64,000 nucleotides of DNA from Coccinella septempunctata (Eukaryota > Arthropoda > Insecta > Coleoptera > Coccinellidae), in the NCBI RefSeq assembly GCF_907165205.1, contig NC_058198.1, positions 9,091,001 through 9,155,000 on the forward strand, written 5' to 3'. A model generated the notes under the pieces. It searched no databases. It was not told where the DNA came from and saw nothing but the letters and a program-made list of their open reading frames with translations. The stretch's first letter is position 1; each line of letters opens with the position of its first letter. Of the stretch, positions 55,710 through 64,000 are shown piece by piece. The translations under genes were made by a program, and so were the position numbers.

Positions 55710-55767
55710 GTAAGAGTTAACATCATAAAGATGATGCGATTGGAGTGTGTAATTTCGAAATTTACAG

Positions 55768-55848
55768 TTAGATTCAGCTGATGAACAGGCAGCTGCTATT
55801 AGGAGAGAATTAGATGGTAGAATGCAGAGGGTAGCTGAAATGGAAAAG
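55768..55848 (+). CDS. Cadps: CAPS exon 6
   Basis: The acceptor is TCGAAATTTACAG and the donor GTGTGT starts at 55849. The exon is exactly 27 codons in phase 0: LDSADEQAAAIRRELDGRMQ then RVAEMEK. Matches the DEQAAxIRRELDGR stretch of CAPS. The preceding intron is 58 bp, the shortest in the gene, and the following one is 3,850 bp. The exon's divisible length and symmetric phase mean it could be skipped without a frameshift, but there is no evidence that it is. Confidence 0.96.
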
Positions 55849-58800
55849 GTGTGTAGAATTTCCAATTAAAGTAACATTTTCTGCTACAGCGAACTCAAAT
55901 TGGATAAGAATACTGCAAAATATGGAGCATTCCAGAAGTTTTGGTGTAGGACTATTCTAACTGTGAAGAAATCTCAGACCTATAAGAAAAATTGAATTAC
56001 ATCGAATCATAAATTAATTAAGTCCACGTTTCCGTGAAATTGTAATTAAATTTCGATAAACATTCGAGTAAATTCGATTGACATCGATGTTTTCCTATGA
56101 ACAGTTTAGGATTTGATCTGTCTGTTTAAGTAAATATTCCCTCTGTATTTCCACTGCAGATGTTCTTGTTTGTCACATTTCATCTCATTGTCAGTCATCC
56201 TCTACCCACTACTTTTTCAAGAGAAGCAAACATTTTATTTTCTTCTTACCGCTAAATCCCCGATTCGATCTTCCTATATTTGCTTCATGAAATTGTCATT
56301 TTGTAGGACAGAGTTGAAACGGAGGAATTCTCAATACACAATCTGACAATTAATTGGAATTTCCAGTGGCTGATTCAATGCGTTGAAAAATTTCTCCGTA
56401 TTCTTCCTCCACATCTTAATAAACCATTTCCAACGAGATCATTCACTTTTTTAGTAGGAATGATTCTTCTTCCCCAATTATTTTGCGTTCTTCTTGTTCC
56501 ATCTATGGATTTTCCAGTAATGACTTTCGTATTTCAATTCAGAGAGGAAAATTTATGAATTGGATTTGTTTTCATTCACCTGCATATTTATTATGAGGAA
56601 TATTAATCCGGTTTTCCGGCGAAAGCTTTCCTGCATTTTCTTGAATTGCCTGGCGACATAAACGTCTGGCTAACTTCAGGGTTTATTGCTCAGGAACCTA
56701 ATCTTCTCCTGTTCTACCTTGTTTGTGATTTTATCGTGATGTAATCCAGGGGTACTTACTTCATGTGGTTTCCCTAGTTTATTCTTCCTTCCAGAGCATT
56801 CATTTTTCATTACATCATTTCACATTTCACATAGAACATTCAAGGGTATAAAAATACATATCATTTTGAATCCCATTCGAACGGTTGTGTGAAACTCATC
56901 TAAAAAACTACTTCGAAAAATGAAATACTTATTCATCATTAATACAGATTAATGGAACACAAAACAACTCCATCCAGATCAAAACAAATTGAAAGGAATG
57001 CAGAGTCGTCTCCATTTTCAAGAATATTTTTTGAGAACTACGTTGATCTCCATGAGACAAACGTTGACAAAATATGATCATTTATTTGTTCTACAAGTGG
57101 CCTCATTTGAATGGAATAGATCTGAATAACTTACGAAGACAAGTCTGAGATATTTCAGAAGACAGTTTTTCGAATATATTCTTGAATCTTCTCGGCTTTT
57201 TTCTTCATCAATTACGTATTGAGATGTCGTCATATCGTTGGAGTTTCATCCAACCTCCACTTTATACTGTTTCTCAGATTTGGTTTCCTGATTTTCGAAG
57301 TAATTTTAATTTCATGATCCATTAATTTTAACTGGACCACTCGAATCCAAACAAACCTTGAATGGGATCCATTTCCTCAATGGTCAAAGCCAGATCTCTA
57401 TTCAAATGGACTGAATAGAGATGGATATTCAAAGTTTTATGTCACCATTGATAATCAGCTATTTATTGAAACGAGTCATTGATTAATATCGAAATTCTGT
57501 CGTAAATAGATGCATATCTGATATTGAAATGAATTCAAACACCTTATAACTGCCGATTTGAGTTGCTGTAACTATTCGTATTGAAACACAGGAGTTGGAA
57601 AGAATCGTTGAAAAGTTTTTTTCGATCTACATAAAATTTATTTTCAATTTCCCCAATTCCTTTCCATCTCATTTTTCTATCAACACTTCGAATTCAATGG
57701 AGTTCTCCTGGGATGTCTATCGATTTCTTTCCAACTCAATCAAATTGTGAAATATGCTATTGTGATAAAGCAAGAAATATGTTCAGGAATCATTCGAAAG
57801 TTAACTTTTTTGAGGCAATTAAATTGTTTCTCTGGAAGATATGAATTTTTCGTGCTCATTCGATGTTTTCTTAGGAATCTCTCTCATCCTTTCTGATGAT
57901 AAGGCATCAGGAATAAAACTTGTCCAAGACAATTCTGAAAAATGAAAAAGTTGGAGACTTTACGAAATATCAGCCTTGAAGATTCTGCATACTGTGGCAC
58001 GTTTATGTTGGTGTTTTCATCAAGAAGACACAAAATGTTCAGAGCTATATCGTATATCACAACTGAGGAGAAGACAACCTCTGTCAAAGATAATCGCCAA
58101 AGATTGAAATACTCCCTGAACATATCGTAAACATCAGATAGATCGAACTTGATCTGATCACTAGATTACATTAAATCAAAATCAAGTGCAGTAAAGCTAG
58201 TGTATAAACACGCATCATCGGCATAAGCTAGATCTCCACAATGCATTCTGCATTGTGCATGTAGTCAGTATTCGTAGTATAAACAATAGGCGACCATGTG
58301 AAATGGATTTTAGTGGTATCAGAAGCTCAATGCAGTTTTGAACATAAAAATCTATGTATTCTCTTTATCAAAGAGTCATCGACTTAATATAACTTCGAAA
58401 AGTGCAGTAAAGCAAGCAGAAGTTTGTGATAGTTGCTTTAAAATAGCAATCAAGATTTTCTTGATCGATTTTGATCATTTGTAATCTATTTATAGTTGTT
58501 GGGATGAGAAATACCTAGTTTTTAAACACTGCTGGTAGTTCTATTCTATTCTATTCTATTCCATCTCAAAGCTGACTTTAGTATATGGAACAAAAATTTC
58601 AACTTCAAAATATAGTTCAGAGGTAGTGAGTCACATTATTTTGTTTTTTGTCTGTCTTCAATCTTCTCACTATGGCTGCCATATTCATGATTGATAGATG
58701 CTTCACAAAGGGCATTTCATGCATTTTCAGGCCTATTTGGTCTTGAATGGAGGATATTCAGGATATTCACCAAAATTTCAGGAGTGCCTTGAATGATTAT

Positions 58801-59698
58801 ATATCTTTGCTGTCAAAAAAGCGCTTTCAGATGAATTTTGTTGAAAAGTAGAAACTATTTAGTAATTACGAAAGCAGCACTCAAGAGATTCTTATAAGCA
58901 AAGATATATTTTATCCCAGTCACTCATGAAACGATTGATGCAGAATTTCTCAGATGTGAATAAAGGGTCAGGAATGCTTTAATTTTTTATCCTACGACAC
59001 CTCTCCCTTGCGAAGATATATGCCTCCAACTATAATACTCCCAGTTATTTTGAACTCCCGAATGACTCAACCGATTCTGGTAATTTTTTAATTTCAGTCA
59101 GTATAAACATAAAGAATGATTTGTTTCTGAAAGGTTACAATATCGAAAAAATTTCGATATTTTCGAGTTACAACCATTTTTATGGATGTTTTATGAAGTA
59201 TCAAAATATTTTTTCATGATTATTGCAAGCTCTATTCTATTCAAAACCTGCTATGGTCCCAACATGTCTCCTACCTCCCTGACCTACTATTTTTGGCAAA
59301 ATACTTCCTTAAATAGACAACAATGAATAGCTTGCAATATTGATGAAGAAATATTTTGATATTCAATCATAAAAGGCTTGTAACTCGAGAACAGTGTATT
59401 TTTCGATGATGCAATGGTTTACCTGACTGACCTGTCTTTGTATACTTTATTCATGCCTGAGAAAGAGTCACATAGAGCCGGAACACCCTGTTTAACCCTG
59501 ATGTTCCGTATCCCTTTTACTTCTGAGATTTTTTCCTTAAAAAATATGAGATTTCATTGTGAGAGTACGGGACTGAATATTTTCAAGTGAAACAATATTT
59601 CTTTTTTCAAGCTTAGAAGTTTTACTGTCTTGCTTCATCACAATCGTTGAAATAGATGATTAATTTATTCATGCATACTTTATTTGACTGATTTTTAG
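55849..59698. other. Cadps intron 6, no gene seen
   Basis: 3,850 bp intron. A short TTCTA repeat (about five units) lies at 58534-58560. The overlapping frames at 57884-58130 have no motif. No transposon relic was recognised. Confidence 0.6.
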
Positions 59699-60028
59699 AA
59701 CCGGAAATTAATGCCAAAGTTCGTTCTAAAAGAGATGGAATCGCTTTATATTGAGGAATTAAAGTCATCAATAAACCTGTTGATGGCTAATCTAGAATCG
59801 CTTCCAGTCTCAAAGGGGTCCATGGATTCAAAATATGGCTTGCAAAAACTAAAACGCTATAATCACAGGTTGAACAACCATAATAATCCGTATAATGTGA
59901 AGCATCTTTTGATGAACTATGTTACTTCTTTTAGATCGCAAGGATCTTTAGCAAAATTAGAAGGGGATTCAGCTGACAGTGATTCAACTTTATCGAAACT
60001 AGACGTTGTTCTTAATTTCCAGTTGGAG
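59699..60028 (+). CDS. Cadps: CAPS exon 7 (last in window)
   Basis: The acceptor is TGACTGATTTTTAG and the donor GTAACA starts at 60029. The exon is exactly 110 codons in phase 0. It reads NRKLMPKFVLKEMESLYIEE, LKSSINLLMANLESLPVSKG and KYGLQKLKRYNHR, all strongly conserved in CAPS. Next is a variable Asn/Ser-rich stretch (NNHNNPYNVKH ... DSADSDSTLSK), longer than the matching mammalian region. The exon ends KLDVVLNFQLE, the point where the C2 domain begins in CAPS. The C2, PH and MUN domains must therefore be encoded right of 64000, since I found no further CAPS exon between 60029 and the window end. The minimum size of intron 7 is thus almost 4 kb. Confidence 0.96.
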
Positions 60029-60142
60029 GTAACAATATCCTTCGGTATAATTTGATGTGCCGTTTAGAATATTATTATTTAATCCAATGATGTCTTGATG
60101 GGGCGCCACATTTGTTTATCGTTATATTTTCTGTCGAAACAC

Positions 60143-60990
60143 TAGCTTATTCACGAAAGCTTCATCATAATGAATGAACAATCTTATCATATTCATACAT
60201 CACAAAGAGGATATGTTAAAGAATCATCTCAGTCAGTTCGATGTATTTCCCATCTAGCACACCTTGCTTTCGATTTATGTCGTTCAAACCTACCAGGATC
60301 ATTTCTTAGGTTCAGAATTATAACAGAATTATTCCACAATGATTCAATTCCTTCCGAAACATTATTTGAACTGGCAGCACTGTAATTGATCGAAAAATAC
60401 CATGAGTTGTTCAAATTAGATTTAGACAGAAAGTGCTATAGGATTTTGAAACCGGTGGAAATATTCGAATTTACGGTTGGAAGAACTCATATACTATAAT
60501 CAAGAAGAGAAGCGATACTTTTTCAGGAGGTGAATAAAATGTTTCGATTCCTTTCGTGTGAATTGTGAAAAGATTCTCGCAAAGTTCAGGAATTGATCCA
60601 GCAATGGATTTTCATCTGGACTACATGGATTTCGATGAATCCTGGAAAGAACACATCTTTCCGAAAGAAATCCTCAGTAGAAATTCACAAGACTAGACAA
60701 GAAGTCAACTATTACAGATAGTTTTTTCACTTGCTACTCATCTCCTATTTTTTAAACTGCCTGAGTTGAAATCTCAAGTAACACGTAACCTCCATGTTAC
60801 TGTCAACGAGATACTCCTTATTTTTCTGGTTAGATAACGACTAACGTTCATATATATGATACAGGCTGTTCAGATTGGATTGCAACAGAGATGGTCAGCA
60901 ATTTCATCAGAGCTGAGACCTATCAGTTTCAATAGACTGATTCTTATCAGTGGCAGAGGTAATAGAGAGGCTTCTCATATGATTACTACT
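60143..60990 (+). pseudogene. Broken protein-like segment, family not recognised
   Basis: From about 60146 a frame reads through MNEQSYHIHTSQRGYVK, ISHLAHLAFDLCRSN and ITELFHNDSIPSETLFELAA, hits a TAA at 60383, then continues in the same frame with LIEKYHELFKLDLDRKCYRI and FEFTVGRTH. Further pieces follow in other frames: YYNQEEKRYFFRR, then SGIDPAMDFHLDYMDFDESW and KEHIFPKEILSRN (about 60590-60695), QLLQIVFSLATHLLFFKLPE (about 60709 onward), and AVQIGLQQRWSAISSELRPI (from about 60866, after an AG-ended tract). The composition is that of a real, helix-rich protein and the frame changes look like decay. It lies in Cadps intron 7. It is not CAPS. It could be a retrocopy or duplicated exons of another gene. 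Confidence 0.45.
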
Positions 60991-61084
60991 TCTACAATAA
61001 TTTGAGTAGGTGATCTTATTGAAATTTTGATTCACAGAAATGGACTCCTCATACAGTTTTGAAGAAAAAGGTACGCCCCTATTT

Positions 61085-62357
61085 GATATATTGAAAAATT
61101 CTTAGCCTATTATAGAATCAAACAAAATTTCAATGTCAAAATATTTTATTACTCAACATATTCTCCTCATAATTAGATACATTTATTACAGCGAACCTGC
61201 AACGTCTCTAGACCTTTCAAAAAAATGTTTCTTTTTGCTACGCAAACCAGACCTCCACAGCTTTTATTACCTCCTCGTTGGAAGAAAATTTACGACCTTT
61301 TAAACTTTTTTCAGTTGAGAAAAGAGCTGATATTCGGATGGAGCCAAATCTGGTGAATAAGGTGGGTGTTCTAGTAATTCAAACCTTAAATCACGAATTT
61401 TCTGCATAGCAACATGAGATTCGTGTGCTGGGGCGTTGTCCTGCAATAACGAAACACCTTTGGATAGCTTTCCGCGTCTTTTCTTTTCAATATTTTTTCC
61501 CGTAGAGTGGCCAGTAATGTCGAAAAGTGATGTCCGATTATTGTTCTACCCTTATCCAAAAAATCAATCATGATTACTCCATGGCAATCCCAAAAAACTG
61601 TAGCAAGAACTTTTCCAGCAGATTTTTGGACACGACACTTCTTAGGTCTTGGAGAACCAGAGTGCCCCCATTCCATCGATTGTTGCTTTATTTCTGGATC
61701 GTAGAAATGTAACCAAGTCTCATCCATAGTAACAATTCGGTTCAAGAAGTCTACATCGTTTTCAATTCGAGCACATATCGAACGCGATGTTTCTACCCTT
61801 GCACGCTTTTGGTCAACATTAAAACATTAGGGGATCCATTTTGCAGCAATTTTTCTCATGTCCAAATTGACGTGAACTATATGAGGAACGCATTCCTATG
61901 AAATATTCAGTGCTTCAGTTGTCCGTTTTAGCCCAATTCGACGGTCTGATAAAATCATGTCATGAACTGCATCGATATTTTCGGGGACTGACACAGAAAC
62001 TGGCCTTCCCGATCGGTCATCATCTTCAATGGACAATTCACCTCTTTTGAAGCTTGCAGTCCAATTTTTCACGGTCGCATTAAAAAGACATTGATCACCA
62101 AAGGTATTAAGCATATCTTCGTAAAACTGCTTACCTCTTAACCCTTTTAAATGCAGGTACATGATGATGGCTCGATACTCCAATTTTTCGATTTTCACAA
62201 TTTCGATGAACATCTTCTTTCTTTTGATGGTTATCTTTTTTGACCTCAAACACCACACTGACACTTCTAATGATTTATTGTTCGTTGATATGGCAACGCA
62301 ATATTTTTTTATGCATGGAACTGGTCTAGGCTAGCTAGATATCAATACATCCTTGTA
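61085..62357 (-). mobile_element. Mariner copy M5
   Basis: The 5' end is at the right, CAATACATCCTTGTA (62357), one change from the usual CCTCGTA. At the left the 3' terminal repeat is kept from GATATATTGAAAAATTC inward, but its outermost six or so bases are altered. On the minus strand the start codon is at 62213 (MFIEIVKIEK, usually MSTEIV). The N-terminal frame continues to a stop after LNIS near 61896. A second frame, 61745-61386 (119 codons), carries MDETWLHFYDPE, the first catalytic Asp, and CRVQKSAGKVL. FLQDNAPAH is broken (RYCRTTPQH in that frame), while YSPDLAPSDYHLF is readable in another frame. Not functional. Probably within Cadps intron 7, antisense. Confidence 0.87.
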
Positions 62358-62359
62358 AT

Positions 62360-64000
62360 AGTGGGTGGCTCAGTTAGAAGGCAGACTATCACAAAATCAC
62401 TTTTTTCTCGAAAATGGCGCACCCTAACTCTTTCAAAGAAGGATAGGTACATTTGTCGTACAAAAATGATTGAGGGTCTATTTCTTCCAATGAAAATCTA
62501 ATTGGATCATTTACTCAAAAATTAGACGTAATTTCATGAAGGATCCCACTATTATCTCTGTCACTGATGAGAATCCGTTTTCATCTACGCTGAAGCACAA
62601 GGAATAATAATAAAATTGCTTCTGCTCTAGTAAAAGTTCGGGGAAAAACCCAAACCATATCAAAAAATCTCTATGAAGTAGTTTCAGTGCTTTTATATAG
62701 GCGGATATGGTCCGGACAATTTCTGAGAAAATGAGACGATTTTTAATATTTATTTTTCTGATGAGACGGCTTTTTACAACGGCGGACAAAATAAATGATA
62801 TTGTGTAGGTTTTATATTCGACAACCAAGCTTTGAAGTAGAGCGAGCTAAAAGGGAGTGTACCCTTCAATCCAGAAACAAAAGGCGTCAGTGGTTTCCCG
62901 AAATTTGGTCTGACCATCCTGTACATTTATACAACAGATGTAATATATTCAAATTTATGCGTTCAATATGTGCTAAATAGTTGTATTCCAAATTAAGCCG
63001 ATGTTTAATTCGATGGTATGAATACATTATTAACTGAGTTCAGAGGCGATGAGAAATTACTCATGTCGAACTATAGAGTGATTCTGAGTAGGTTTGAAAA
63101 GAACTGAATGTTGTTCTAAGGAATGAGCTGTCTAAACTTCCTCTTCTCACGTTATTGACAATGCAACTTTGAGATTAAATGTTCCCAGTGTTAATTGTTC
63201 CTTTACCTTATGTTTTCTGTTCAGAAAATAATTGACAATGATACGAAAACAGAAGGAGAATCTAGACAATTATCTATACAAAGAGATAATCAAGTCATTT
63301 TCAATGAAGACAGATCGTGAGAATTAATAAAATTCTGAATGGCACTTTTAGATTGCTTTCGTGAACAGGAGGTTTAAAATATAGGTTTTAGTTGCACTAA
63401 AAATTGTTTCAGAAATTATTATTGGCTTACGTTTAGGTAGAAAACAGTTGTGTCATCCAGAGACCTTCGCTGGCTGACAGGTTTCAACCCTGTCCAGCCT
63501 TGGATGTGTATGTCTGTGTTGAGCGGCATTTAACAGAACATTCGGGGTGTTTTAGCCCAATGGAACAATTATTGTCTAGATTTTCGATCTGCATCTCAAT
63601 CATTGCAGAAATGGATTGGATTTTTTTATTACACAGTCTATATTCTTCAGGTTTCAACTGGCATGTGGAAAAAGATGTCTGATCGAAAAGAACTGTTTGT
63701 TGTTGAATTGAAGAACTTTTGAAATTGAAGTTTTCACGGATTGAAATGAAAATCTATTCAGTGTTTTGTGTGATACTCGGAATGAACGTAAAAATATTTG
63801 ATAAGTTATAAAACTACACGGAAATTAAAGACAAAGGGAATAAGAGAATAATAGTCTTGTAATTACTGAAATTTCGGTTAATTCAATCTTGATTGAATAT
63901 GATTGGAGTCAGATAAAACTTTAACGTTCTGTAGGGGAACTGTATGTGGTTGGTAATCGATTTTCAAACACGTTTATAACTCGCTCTGTGTCATTGTACA
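62360..64000. other. No gene seen to window end
   Basis: Presumably Cadps intron 7. The frames at 62511-62828, 62795-62980 and 63500-63682 have no recognisable motif, and no CAPS C2 domain exon is present. Confidence 0.45.

Noticed and set aside
60229..60414. 61-codon minus-strand frame
   Set aside because: The plus strand has the longer and more protein-like reading over the same bases, continuing past it.
1..64000. Endogenous viral sequences
   Set aside because: No viral protein motif was recognised anywhere. All reverse transcriptase and RNase H pieces fit non-LTR retrotransposons.

Overview
This is a eukaryotic, insect-type genomic window: AT-rich, sparse in genes, and dominated by decayed transposable elements. 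Only one host gene is certain. It is the 5' part of Cadps (CAPS, calcium-dependent activator protein for secretion), on the + strand. Seven spliced exons lie between 44501 and 60028 and give 443 in-frame codons, ending just where the C2 domain should begin. The C2, PH and MUN domains lie to the right of the window. The CAPS sequence looks like that of insects. A beetle is plausible from the repeat content, but the species cannot be fixed from this sequence alone.

Layout. 1-35 kb is intergenic or upstream sequence filled with repeats: mariner copies at 985-2454, 7542-8809, 21248-22408 and 25761-26796; a TA-flanked MITE family with CAGGGTG ends (3390-4012, 13451-13492, 15899-16550, 24140-24583, 32517-32755); a 1.27 kb palindromic element (17162-18428); a four-copy tandem array (29171-30988); and fragments of non-LTR retrotransposons and a Tc1-like element. 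A hammerhead ribozyme sits on the minus strand at 13148-13235. A candidate promoter and leader exon for Cadps lies at about 35.08-35.56 kb. 36.6-39.8 kb holds two interleaved duplications.

44.5-60 kb is Cadps. Its large introns 1, 2 and 6 carry a non-LTR relic split by a perfect-looking hairpin (46671-46985), a Tc1-like fragment (47515-47781), a second non-LTR lineage (48122-48343), a 1.04 kb tandem duplication starting 43 bases after the exon 2 donor (49079-51175), and another non-LTR 3' end (52345-53410). That last relic is interrupted by a 146 bp MITE with a 7 bp target duplication.

60.1-61 kb holds a broken, protein-like segment I could not identify. A fifth mariner copy lies at 61085-62357. 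No rRNA, tRNA, CRISPR or prokaryotic signal was recognised. Apart from Cadps, the story here is of repeats: five copies of one mariner family, all broken, and 3'-end pieces of one non-LTR lineage repeated in both orientations.

All identities were judged by eye. No alignment, search or folding program was run.
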